Below are positions 40,901-47,927 of a stretch of 64,000 nt of DNA, one piece after another. Every line of letters starts with the position of its first letter. The stretch's first letter is position 1. The notes beneath the pieces were generated by a model that saw only the letters and a program-made list of their open reading frames with translations, was not told the DNA's origin and searched no databases. The stretch lies in contig JAJEHN010000009.1 of NCBI GenBank assembly GCA_022823665.1, forward strand, positions 496,001 to 560,000, in the 5' to 3' direction. Position numbers and translations under genes: made by a program. This DNA comes from Thermoanaerobaculia bacterium (lineage in GTDB: Bacteria; Acidobacteriota; Thermoanaerobaculia; Multivoradales; Multivoraceae).

Positions 40901-42794
40901 GACGCTCGGCGCCGGCTGGAGCGCCGGCGCGGCCGCCCTGGCCGCCGTCAAGGAGCGCACCCGCCCGGTGTTGATGACGAGCGCCACAACCGTCGCCGCC
41001 CTCGCTCCGCTGGCGATTCCCACCGGCCGGGAGAACGAAATCTGGCCCCCCTTTGCCGTGCTGGTGATCGGCGGTCTCCTGACCGCGACCGTGCTCACGC
41101 TGCTCGTCATTCCGGTCGGCTACGTCTTCCTTCGCCGCCTGGATGAGCTGTTCAGCCGGGTCGGGCCCTGGGTCGTCCTGGCCTGGCTCGCCGTCACGAT
41201 CGCCGCCATCGCGCCCCTGTTCGCATTCGACGTCATCGAGTCCATGTTCTGGCAGGTGACGACGACCATCCTGATCGGCGGCGCCCTGCTCGGCATCACG
41301 GTGTGGGCCCTGCCCAGGGTCCCGACACCGGAACCCGAGGCCGCCGGCGGCCCGCCGCGCCTCGTGGTCCGCCATCTCCGCAAGGTCTACGGCCTGCCCG
41401 GTCCCCTCCGGCGCGCCCTGCGCGCGAGGACGGAGTTCGCCCGGCGCGTACTGACGCGAGGAGGCGAGCCGTTCCATCCCGGGGACGCGCGCGACCGGCT
41501 GCTGCCGCTGGTTCTGCTGCTGGCCGGAACTCTCGCCGTCTTCACCAGGATCGCCGCGGACTTCCTGCAGTTGCTGTTGCTCGTGACCGCGGCGATCATC
41601 GCGTCCCGGCTGCTGGTCGAGGTCCGGCGCGCCCGCGGGCGCGTGGACTCTCTGGGCCGGGCGGAGCCGGGCGGCGTCGAGGGGCTGCTGAAAGCCCTCG
41701 TGCCCTGGGGCGCCCTGGCGGCCGTGGTCGTGCCGTGGATGGTCGAGGGCCGGTTCGCCATCGCCGAGACCATCTTCCTGCTCCTGTTCGGTTCTCTCAT
41801 CGCGTTGGTCCAGTTGGGCCGCCGCACCGCGCGCCTGGAGACCGCGCGACGGGAGGAACCGGCCCGGCGGCGACGCGGACGGCGGAACCGGCTCGTCATC
41901 TTCTGGCGCAGGGTGGCCACCCGTATCTTCGGCCTCGACCTGCCCATCGACACGGTCCGCGCGCTGGCGGCCGTCACCTTCGACGTGGACCGCGGCATGG
42001 TCGGCGTTCTGGGGCCGAATGGCGCCGGCAAGACGACGCTGCTGCGCCAGTTGACCGGCATCCTGGACTCGACCCGCGGCCGGATCACGATCGGGGGCGT
42101 ACCGCTGCTCAACGTCCGCAAGTACCTTGCGCGCTACGTCGGCTATCTCCCCCAGGACGCCGGCCTGCCGGCCCGCCTGACCGCGCGGCAGTACCTGGAG
42201 TACTACGCCGCGCTCTACCAGATCGAGCCCGAGATCCGGGAGGAACGCATCGAGTCCCTGCTCACCGAGGTCGGACTCGCCGAGCGTGCCGGTGAGCAGA
42301 TCGGCGGCTACTCCGGCGGCATGCGGCAACGGGTCGCGGTGGCGCGCACGCTGCTCCGCCTGCCGCCGATCATCGTCGTCGACGAACCGACCGTCGGCCT
42401 GGATCCGCGGGAGCGCGTGCGCTTCCGCAACCTCCTCTCGCGGCTCGCCAAGGACCGGATCGTCCTGTTCTCGACGCACGTCGTCGAGGACGTGGCCGTG
42501 GCCTGCGAGCGGGTGCTGGTGCTCAGCCGGGGCCGCCTGGTCTTCGACGGCGTCCCCGACGCGCTGTCGCGGGAGGCCGTCGGGCGCGTCTGGTCGTGGA
42601 GGACGGCCGGCGACGAGCAGCCGGACCTGCCGCCCGGCTCCGTCCTTGCCGACAGCCGCCCCGAAGCCGACGGCAACCGCCTGCGGGTACTGGCCGGCGA
42701 GCAGCCGGACGAGGCCGCCGTGCCAGTCGAACCCACGCTCGAGGACGGCTATCTCTGGCTGGCCCGGTCGGTACGCGGGGAGGCGCCTGCGTGA
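37995..42794 (+). CDS. RND permease fused in frame to an ABC ATPase
   Basis: 1599-residue continuous reading frame. Residues 1 to about 1045 are a complete RND permease (N-terminal segment IRRPVAVAMFFLGLVLVGVV; TM4 motif GVGLLVDNSVVVYE at about 396; C-terminal PVLMTSATTVAALAPLAI). Two further hydrophobic helices follow (about 1055-1100). An ABC-type first strand LVVRHLRKVYG (about 1122) is then separated from the rest of the ATPase by about 195 residues holding four hydrophobic segments. The ATPase core resumes with RALAAVTFDVDRG, Walker A GVLGPNGAGKTTLL (about 1336-1349), signature YSGGMRQRVAVARTLL (about 1437), Walker B IIVVDEPTVGLDP (about 1458) and FSTHVVEDV (about 1491). The tail EPTLEDGYLWL matches the ATPase at 29128. 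I know of no characterised protein of this architecture. A Gly-rich stretch (about 660-675) lies in a periplasmic loop. Confidence 0.9.
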   Translation: MRYGLDTLAIRRPVAVAMFFLGLVLVGVVGWQRLPIELFPNVSGDRLFVSFFRPGSEPETVEREMLLPLEARVRTLAGVAETWGEVAGSSGSFTIRFERGTDIKVRELDVNRIASDIARTQPRDAFIDVQSNDSSIISSFAMNLQATGAADRNALHELVEDQVVPRLAAVPGVSQTLVGGGASRQLTVWVDPNRCAALDVTPQQVVDAVRGAAGRLRYLGSLEDEAGRTAVMLDGRPAGPVSLGEVRVRPDRPVLVRHVAHVEIGPGRRQMAYHVNGEPAVSVVVFQEEGANLVRLGRDLRRRIDEINEELAPIGVSLLASFDAAKLVEEQTERLRNLGLSGFVIALLVLFLFLREWRAVAVVAIAVPVSLASALGFLYLAGQSLNMISLFGLAVGVGLLVDNSVVVYESVQRRLERGHNPDDAAAGGVRRTGRAIIAASATTAAVFLPPMLIDLGSAAVRNLIAIAALAILLPLLGSLLVAIGLVPLLARWLAAPAALRRLAVLRVRRERFGGEPPPEPARLLFGGWLAASLRRPATLVTLVALGIVLTAVIALPFVVGGSAPQARIADQVQLAVQLTQGRSSLDGALQVFERLEASVRNVDGIDRVESIVREEGGSLTVHLVPEDERPEDLTANRVRRLVRDAARRLPIRISRPGEDGGQGRGGGGGGGGAEELLGSGPQRVVISGNDNEQLTDLANEIADRLRNIGGVAYASPSVLPGPEEIHVGPNRRAFEAFGVLLDDVLPMLNLAGREGSRISTGYPLPSGRELPIVVQRLEGGLGDQDVLDGSGIDRDVSLAGLSRLQISTRAGVLPVVALAEVRQAPPAAVITHHNGRRERVVTFGLSGDVPGSGPARVAFDSGIEEAIAAVYRPAGTTVQLDRSEEGTDWFRKVLVPVVALLFLVLAIAFESMTLPILVLLALPLTLLGSLWALFFSGMGLIGMALLGALVLLGLAVNPAVLLVDRMQQRTLGAGWSAGAAALAAVKERTRPVLMTSATTVAALAPLAIPTGRENEIWPPFAVLVIGGLLTATVLTLLVIPVGYVFLRRLDELFSRVGPWVVLAWLAVTIAAIAPLFAFDVIESMFWQVTTTILIGGALLGITVWALPRVPTPEPEAAGGPPRLVVRHLRKVYGLPGPLRRALRARTEFARRVLTRGGEPFHPGDARDRLLPLVLLLAGTLAVFTRIAADFLQLLLLVTAAIIASRLLVEVRRARGRVDSLGRAEPGGVEGLLKALVPWGALAAVVVPWMVEGRFAIAETIFLLLFGSLIALVQLGRRTARLETARREEPARRRRGRRNRLVIFWRRVATRIFGLDLPIDTVRALAAVTFDVDRGMVGVLGPNGAGKTTLLRQLTGILDSTRGRITIGGVPLLNVRKYLARYVGYLPQDAGLPARLTARQYLEYYAALYQIEPEIREERIESLLTEVGLAERAGEQIGGYSGGMRQRVAVARTLLRLPPIIVVDEPTVGLDPRERVRFRNLLSRLAKDRIVLFSTHVVEDVAVACERVLVLSRGRLVFDGVPDALSREAVGRVWSWRTAGDEQPDLPPGSVLADSRPEADGNRLRVLAGEQPDEAAVPVEPTLEDGYLWLARSVRGEAPA

Positions 42795-43483
42795 TGACCG
42801 TGCTCCGCCTCTCGCTCCTGCTGCTCGCCGGCAGGCGCTACTGGCTCCTGCCCCTGCTGCCGCTCCTCTGGCTGGGCGTCCAGGCCCTGCTGCTGCTGCT
42901 CGGGGCCCGCGAGACCATGGAACCCGCGACCGCCCAGGACACGCTGATCGGCGTGCCGGTCGCGGTGCTGGCCATCTTCCTCGGCGGCCGCGTGATCACC
43001 GGCGAACTCGATCAGCGCAGCCTCGAGATCGCCTACACGGTGCCCGGCGGGGCCCACCGTGTCTGGCTCGGCAAGCTCGCCGCCGCCGGCCTCCTGCTTG
43101 CCGCCAGCGTGGCGCTGATGGCGGCGGTCAGCTACGCCTTCTTCACTCCCTTCCCCGTCTTCCAGACCCTCTACGGCGCCATCCAGGGCGTCGCCTTCTA
43201 CCTGACCGCCGCGATGGGCTTCGCCACCCTGATCCGCAGCGAAGTCGCCGGCGCCCTGGCCAGCGTCGCCCTCCTGGGCTTCAACGGCCTGATCACCGGC
43301 TTCGGCGCCGCACCCGTCCGCGTCTCGCCCTTCTGGAACCCGCTGGCGATCGAGGAAATCGACTCGGAGCGCCTGCTCGCGCTGGCCCTCCAGAACCGGA
43401 TCGGCGTCGCGCTCGCAATCGCCGCCATCGTCGCACTCAGCTTCAGCCGCGCGGAGCGCCGCGAGAAGATGCTCGGCGGCTGA
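42794..43483 (+). CDS. ABC-type membrane permease, copy 1
   Basis: 229-residue polytopic membrane protein with about six hydrophobic segments, similar in size to small ABC-2/CcmB-like permeases. The start ATG 42794 overlaps the stop of the RND-ABC fusion by one base (an in-frame GTG at 42791 is also possible). Coupling suggests it supplies the membrane subunit for the fused ATPase. A distinctive cytoplasmic-looking motif GELDQRSLEIAYTVPGGAHR lies at about 70-90 and the C terminus is SRAERREKMLGG. A close paralog follows at 44150-44833, with the small peptide gene in between. Confidence 0.83.
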   Translation: MTVLRLSLLLLAGRRYWLLPLLPLLWLGVQALLLLLGARETMEPATAQDTLIGVPVAVLAIFLGGRVITGELDQRSLEIAYTVPGGAHRVWLGKLAAAGLLLAASVALMAAVSYAFFTPFPVFQTLYGAIQGVAFYLTAAMGFATLIRSEVAGALASVALLGFNGLITGFGAAPVRVSPFWNPLAIEEIDSERLLALALQNRIGVALAIAAIVALSFSRAERREKMLGG

Positions 43484-43738
43484 ACGCAGTCTTCGTCTCG
43501 ATCTGACACGCAGCCACCCGCAACCCGCCCCGCTCAGGTCACTCCACCGCAAGCACGCTCCGTTTTCCGTCTAGATCCATAGGCGGTCCACCACCGCCGC
43601 AGCGCTCCTGGGCGTTGTGGCGCTCCGGACCTGTGCAGGTCCTCCGCCCGCCGGGGACCTGCCGCCGATCCACGTCGGCAGTCTGCCCGAACCGGGCCGA
43701 CGGCAACACGGAACCTATGGAACGAAAGGAAACGAATC
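43484..43738 (+). other. 255-base leader region before the peptide gene
   Basis: No gene is seen here. The segment is locally less GC-rich (CGTTTTCCGTCTAGATCCAT at 43561-43580) and contains a perfect small hairpin GGACCT-GTGC-AGGTCC (43627-43642). A ribosome site AAAGGA (43726-43731) sits 7 bases before the peptide start. In an otherwise overlapping gene string this gap suggests that the peptide gene has its own promoter or a leader control, which cannot be localised by eye. Confidence 0.45.
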
Positions 43739-44038
43739 ATGATGAAGAAGATCCTGCCCGTCGCAGTGGCAACACTGGTACTTGTGCTGAGTGCTGGCGG
43801 TACGTTCGCCGAGCCACCGGTGCCGGTCATGGAAGGCGCCGTACCGGGTGTCGGCAACCATCAACCTGAACAACTCACCGACGCGGACCTGCTTTCGGTG
43901 ACCGGAAGAGGAGCCTGCAACGAACGCGTCCAGGCCTTTGGCAGGTTCGTCGTGGTCGTCGGCTTGATCGCTCTGAGTCACCTGATAGTCGCTACCGGCC
44001 AAACGACCATTGGGCTCGGGCCCCTTGTCTGCGCCTAG
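43739..44038 (+). CDS. Small exported peptide precursor with double-glycine-type leader motif
   Basis: 99 residues. Residues 1-24 form a Sec-type signal peptide (MMKKILPVAVATLVLVLSAG, cleavage near TFA-E). A second leader-like element follows at 46-58: L46, T47, D50, L51, V54 and G56 match the -12, -11, -8, -7, -4 and -2 positions of bacteriocin-type double-glycine leaders, but -1 is Arg57 (LTDADLLSVTGRG). The remaining about 42 residues are one hydrophobic helix (FVVVVGLIALSHLIVATG) bracketed by Cys60 and Cys98, the second near the C-terminal end. It lies between two paralogous ABC permease genes. No C39 peptidase domain is found nearby. It may be an exported antimicrobial or signalling peptide, or a small membrane subunit; I do not recognise a named family. 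Confidence 0.68.
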   Translation: MMKKILPVAVATLVLVLSAGGTFAEPPVPVMEGAVPGVGNHQPEQLTDADLLSVTGRGACNERVQAFGRFVVVVGLIALSHLIVATGQTTIGLGPLVCA

Positions 44039-44107
44039 GCGAGGCCACCGCCAACTCCCCGGCGAGGCCACCGCCGGTCGGGAACTTCACCCCGGCAGGC
44101 GGTGGCC
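44038..44107 (+). repeat. Tandem direct repeat plus inverted repeat between peptide and permease 2
   Basis: The 15-mer GGCGAGGCCACCGCC occurs at 44038-44052 (overlapping the peptide stop) and again at 44061-44075. A perfect complement of its core, GGCGGTGGCC, lies at 44098-44107. Either copy can pair with it, giving two mutually exclusive 10-bp stems, an arrangement compatible with an attenuator or an expression-ratio hairpin between the peptide and permease genes. The mechanism is inference. Confidence 0.55.
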
Positions 44108-44149
44108 ACGAAACGCTCCCCCACCCGACAACCCGGAGGTCACGCCGAC

Positions 44150-44833
44150 GTGATCACGACGATCCGGCTTTCTGCCGTCCTGGTGGCAGGTCCGCGTCAC
44201 TGGCTATTGCCTCTGTTGCCGCTCGTCTGGCTGGCGCTTCAGGCAGGGCTCCTGATTGCCGGCCGGGCGGCGAGCTTCGAACCGGCGGCCGCCCAGACCA
44301 CTCTGATCGGTCTGCCGCTGGCGGTTCTCGCCGTGGTGCTCGGCGGTCGGATAATCGCCGGTGAACTTGACCAGCGCACGCTCGAGATCGCCTACACGGT
44401 ACCTGGAGGGGCCCATCGAGTCTGGTTGGGGAAGCTAGCGGCCGCTGGCCTGATGCTGGTTGCCAGCCTGAGCCTGACGGCGGCGCTGACCTTCGTGTTC
44501 TTCACTCCGTTTCCAATCATCCAGACCCTCTACGGCGCGGCCCAGGGCGCCGCGTTCCACCTGGTCGCCGGGATGGGCTTGGCCACGCTGTTCCGCAGCG
44601 AAACCGCCGGCGCCATGGCAACGATCGCCGTACTGGCCCTGAACCTGCGAACGGCTCAGGTCGGCCTGCGCCTCTCGCCGTTCTGGAATCCGCTCACGGT
44701 GCAGGGAGCAGACGCCGATCAGTTGCTCGCGATGGCCGTCCAGAACCGGATCGGCATCGCGCTCGTCATCGTCGCGATCATCGCGCTCTCGTTCGCCCGC
44801 GCCGAGCGGCGCGAGAAGATGCTCAGCGGCTGA
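44150..44833 (+). CDS. ABC-type membrane permease, copy 2
   Basis: 227-residue paralog of the 42794-43483 permease. Long identical stretches include LEIAYTVPGGAHRVWLGKL and the C-terminal AERREKML-G, with the same hydrophobic layout. GTG 44150 has a good ribosome site GGAGGT at 44135-44140; a longer in-frame start at 44102 would fall inside the inverted repeat. Base composition is slightly less GC-rich and codon use less biased than copy 1. Copy 2 has replaced the stretch GFNGLITGFGAAP of copy 1 by a shorter, different one. It might form a heterodimer with copy 1 or provide immunity/self-export of the peptide (inference). Confidence 0.8.
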   Translation: MITTIRLSAVLVAGPRHWLLPLLPLVWLALQAGLLIAGRAASFEPAAAQTTLIGLPLAVLAVVLGGRIIAGELDQRTLEIAYTVPGGAHRVWLGKLAAAGLMLVASLSLTAALTFVFFTPFPIIQTLYGAAQGAAFHLVAGMGLATLFRSETAGAMATIAVLALNLRTAQVGLRLSPFWNPLTVQGADADQLLAMAVQNRIGIALVIVAIIALSFARAERREKMLSG

Positions 44834-44857
44834 GGCCTTGGCGGCGCCCCGGACCGA

Positions 44858-45934
44858 TCAGAACTCGCAGACCAGTCCCGGGTAGCGGAAGACGACACCC
44901 GGATCGAGCTGCTTCGGCTTGTTCGCAGCCTCTTCGGCGCGAGCGCCGGCGAGCATTCCCTCCATCCCGTAGTTGCCCTCGTGACAGGCGTACTCGTAGA
45001 TCGCGTCCTCGGTGCGCTTGAGAGGAATCGACGCTGTCCAGGGCTTCGTCCAGGTCCCCGGATCGTTCACCGTGACCTCCCACTCCAGGGTCTCCGGGTC
45101 CGTCAGGGTGAACCGCTCGGTGATCGTGAGCTGCTCGGAGGAGCCCATGAAGTCGTTCTTCTCGGAGTAGTTCGAGGTCTTGACGACCAGCGTGTCGCCG
45201 TCCCAGTGGCCGCGGGAGTCGCCGTTCCAGAGCTTGACGTCGTCGTCGAGCGCGGACTCGTCGCCCAGCCGAATGACGCGGGCGTCGTGGATCATCTCCT
45301 GGTGGATGACGACGTGGTCGGGTGTCTGGAAGAACTGGTGGTAGCCGTTGTAGCCGGGGAAGATGAAGGGGGCGCCGTAGCTGATGCAGCGCTCGGGAAT
45401 CGGCCGGTCGAGCCAGGAGTCAGCCGGGTGCTCCATCAGGTGCTTCACCCGCTTGCAGAGACGCTCCTTCGCCGGTTCGGTAAAGGGCGGGATCAGCCCG
45501 TCCGGCGGATCGACGACGAGCGAAGTACGCTTCGTGAAGTACCGGTCGGCGATCCAGAACTGGTTGTAGTTGCCGGTCGTCGGATCGTATGAGGTCGCCT
45601 TGGTCCGCTCGATCGCCGCCAGGACGAGCTGGTCGCCGAACAGGGCGTCGGCGCCCGGGTTCGTCGCCTCGGCGACGGCCGCCAACAGCTCCTGGAACTC
45701 CTCGTCCGTCAGGCGCTCCTTCCCGGCCCAGGCGGCGGGACGCTGCAACGGGGTGCCGTTGTTGTTGGCCCAGACGCCCTGGAGGTCGGGATGGCCGTAG
45801 GCGGTGCGCGGCATCGTCCAGTCCGCATCCTTCGCGTTGTTGTTCGCTGCCGGAACCGCGCCGGCGGCCAGCCCGAGCAACAGGGCCATCGCGCCAATCG
45901 TCGCCACGGCTCTCAACCGTTCGTTCTTCCTCAT
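44858..45934 (-). CDS. Exported HPDLQGVW-type protein of unknown function
   Basis: 358-residue protein with a signal peptide (residues 1-30) and the opening YGHPDLQGVWANN (46-58), which marks a large uncharacterised family common in Acidobacteriota and some Proteobacteria. Other conserved-looking blocks are RCISYGAPFIFPGYNGYHQF, HDARVIRLGDE, GHWDGDTLVVKTSNY and ITERFTLTDPETLEWEVTV; the last two are typical of this family and suggest a beta-rich fold. ATG 45932-45934 has a ribosome site GGGAGGG just upstream and is preferred to the longer frame. The gene is convergent with permease copy 2 (24-base gap). No activity can be assigned. Confidence 0.8.
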   Translation of the reverse strand: MRKNERLRAVATIGAMALLLGLAAGAVPAANNNAKDADWTMPRTAYGHPDLQGVWANNNGTPLQRPAAWAGKERLTDEEFQELLAAVAEATNPGADALFGDQLVLAAIERTKATSYDPTTGNYNQFWIADRYFTKRTSLVVDPPDGLIPPFTEPAKERLCKRVKHLMEHPADSWLDRPIPERCISYGAPFIFPGYNGYHQFFQTPDHVVIHQEMIHDARVIRLGDESALDDDVKLWNGDSRGHWDGDTLVVKTSNYSEKNDFMGSSEQLTITERFTLTDPETLEWEVTVNDPGTWTKPWTASIPLKRTEDAIYEYACHEGNYGMEGMLAGARAEEAANKPKQLDPGVVFRYPGLVCEF

Positions 45935-46004
45935 CCGACTACCCTCCCAAGACGGGTGAACATCGCGTCCTTCGATCATAGCCGCCGCTTCACGGCGATC
46001 CTCG

Positions 46005-46499
46005 TCACGTCCAGCCCCAGGCCTTCGCTTCGTCATCCCAGAGCGCATAGCAATCAGTCGCCAGACCGGCAGCGAGGACCCAGTTGGGCATGTCGGTCAC
46101 CAGTCCGGTGGGACCCTGCTGGACCGTGATCGGGCGGCCGTTCGCGGTCCAGGCCGACAGCACGTGACCCAGCACCCGCGCCCCCTCACCTTCTCCTGAC
46201 TCCACGTCGAGCGAGTCGATCCGCACCCGCCACTCGACATCCTCGCCCGAGCCGTCGGGGCGCACGAAGCGAACATCGTCACCGTCGGCTTCGAAGTCCG
46301 CCACCAGGTCGATCGATTCGATCTGCGCGATGAAGGACGCGCGCAGCGTGTCCACGTCCGGCTGAGGTTCCGACGGCCCGCAGGCCGCGATCGCTCCGAC
46401 CAGGGCCAGGGACAACAGAACGCCGCCGGGAAGCCGGCCGGCGGCGCGAGGACGCGCCGCGGACCGACCTGACTGCCGTGTTTCGACGATGTGGAGCAT
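46005..46499 (-). CDS. Small predicted lipoprotein
   Basis: 164-residue protein with a basic N terminus, hydrophobic core GVLLSLALVGAIAAC and a lipobox ending at a Cys about residue 40, so probably lipid-anchored. The mature part is acidic (DFEADGDDVRFVRPDGSGED) with no recognised domain. ATG 46497-46499 is the likely start; the longer frame is antisense to the MFS gene and not coding. It overlaps nothing but lies divergent from the MFS transporter across 132 bases, and 70 bases upstream of the HPDLQGVW gene on the same strand. Confidence 0.65.
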   Translation of the reverse strand: MLHIVETRQSGRSAARPRAAGRLPGGVLLSLALVGAIAACGPSEPQPDVDTLRASFIAQIESIDLVADFEADGDDVRFVRPDGSGEDVEWRVRIDSLDVESGEGEGARVLGHVLSAWTANGRPITVQQGPTGLVTDMPNWVLAAGLATDCYALWDDEAKAWGWT

Positions 46500-46631
46500 G
46501 GCGTCAACTCTAACGCCTGGCCCACGTACTACTCTCGCGACGCTCCAGTACCTCGCCGGCACTCCAGGCCCGGGGACGGCGATTCCGCACTCTCCTCCGC
46601 GGCGACCCCACCGGCGGAGCCGGGCCACACC

Positions 46632-47864
46632 ATGACCACGCCTCATCCCAACGAGCAGCCCCGCCGCCAGGCCGGCGTCGGCTTCATCTTCGCCGTGATC
46701 CTGCTCGACATGCTGGGCGTCGGCCTGATCATCCCCGTCTTCCCCGAGCTCGTCGAGCAGTTCCGGGGCGGCGACACGTCTTCCGCCGCCGTCGCCGTGG
46801 GCGCCATCGCCGCCTGCTACGCCGTGGCGCAGTTTGTCTGCGCCCCGATCCTCGGCGCCCTCTCCGATCGTTTTGGACGCCGCCGCGTCCTCCTGCTCTC
46901 CATGTTCGGCCTGGGCGTGGATTACGTGATCATGGGTTTCGCGCCAACGCTCGGCTGGCTGTTCGCCGGCCGGATCGTCGCCGGCGTGATGGGCGCCAGC
47001 ATCACGACGGCGAACGCCTACATCGCCGACATCTCGACGGCGGAGACCCGGGCCCGGAACTACGGGCTGGTCAACGTCGCCTTCGGCGTCGGTTTCATCC
47101 TCGGACCGATCTTCGGCGGCCTGCTCGGCGGCATCGACCTGCGCCTGCCCTTCTTCGTCGCGGCCGGTCTGTGCCTTCTGAACTCCCTCTACGGCTTCCT
47201 CGTGCTGCCCGAGTCGCTGGCGCCGGAGAACCGGAGCGCCTTCTCGCTCCGCAAGGCGAATCCGGTGTCGAGCATCGTCCATCTCCGCACCTACCCCCTG
47301 GTCGCCAGCCTGGCCGTCGCCTTTCTGCTGATGGCGCTCGCGCAACGCGGCCTCGAAACCTCCTGGGTGCTCTACACGGGCTATCGCTACGGCTGGAACG
47401 AGTTCCAGAACGGCCTCGCGCTGGCGGCCGTCGGCGTTGCGGCGGCCCTGGTCCAGGGTTTCCTGGTGCGACCCGCGGTCACCTGGCTGGGCGAGCGCCG
47501 GGCGGTGCTGGTCGGCTTCGGCATCGGCACGCTGGCCTTCGCCGGCTACGGCCTCGCGCCGAACGGCCCGGTCCTCGTCGCGGTGATCTTCGCCGGATCG
47601 CTGGGGGGCATCGCCGGACCGGCCGTCCAGGCGATCATCGCGGGCACGGTGGCGCCCACCGAGCAGGGGAAGATCCAGGGGGCGCTCACGTCGCTGATGA
47701 GCCTGTCGGCGATCGCGGCGCCGCTCGTCTTCACCAGCGGCGTGTTCAGCTACTTCACCTCCGACGCCGCTCCGTTCGAACTGCCCGGCGCGCCCCTCCT
47801 GGGCGGATCGTTGCTGATGGCCGTAGCCATGCTGCTGCTGGTCCGGGCCTTCCGGCGACACTGA
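46632..47864 (+). CDS. MFS transporter, TetA-like drug:H+ antiporter
   Basis: 410-residue major-facilitator protein with twelve hydrophobic segments. The loop 2-3 motif A reads GALSDRFGRRRVLLLSMFG, TM5 shows GLVNVAFGVGFILGPIFGG (motif C), and the overall sequence is closest in feel to TetA-class DHA1 exporters (VILLDMLGVGLIIPVFPELV). ATG 46632 (MTTPHPNEQPRRQ) is used. Substrate unknown; annotation as a tetracycline exporter would be over-precise. The R2lox gene follows 63 bases downstream in the same direction and the two could be cotranscribed. Confidence 0.88.
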   Translation: MTTPHPNEQPRRQAGVGFIFAVILLDMLGVGLIIPVFPELVEQFRGGDTSSAAVAVGAIAACYAVAQFVCAPILGALSDRFGRRRVLLLSMFGLGVDYVIMGFAPTLGWLFAGRIVAGVMGASITTANAYIADISTAETRARNYGLVNVAFGVGFILGPIFGGLLGGIDLRLPFFVAAGLCLLNSLYGFLVLPESLAPENRSAFSLRKANPVSSIVHLRTYPLVASLAVAFLLMALAQRGLETSWVLYTGYRYGWNEFQNGLALAAVGVAAALVQGFLVRPAVTWLGERRAVLVGFGIGTLAFAGYGLAPNGPVLVAVIFAGSLGGIAGPAVQAIIAGTVAPTEQGKIQGALTSLMSLSAIAAPLVFTSGVFSYFTSDAAPFELPGAPLLGGSLLMAVAMLLLVRAFRRH

Positions 47865-47927
47865 CGCCTCAGGCGCCGCGCCAACCAGCCGGTGCGGGCT
47901 ACAATCGGCTGCTCAAGGAGGTCCACG

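Noticed and set aside
40053..42479. 808-codon minus-strand frame over the RND-ABC fusion
   Set aside because: No domains; typical frame of GC-rich antisense.
46005..47861. 618-codon minus-strand frame joined to the small lipoprotein
   Set aside because: Only the last 164 codons have a signal sequence and lipobox; the rest is antisense to the MFS gene.
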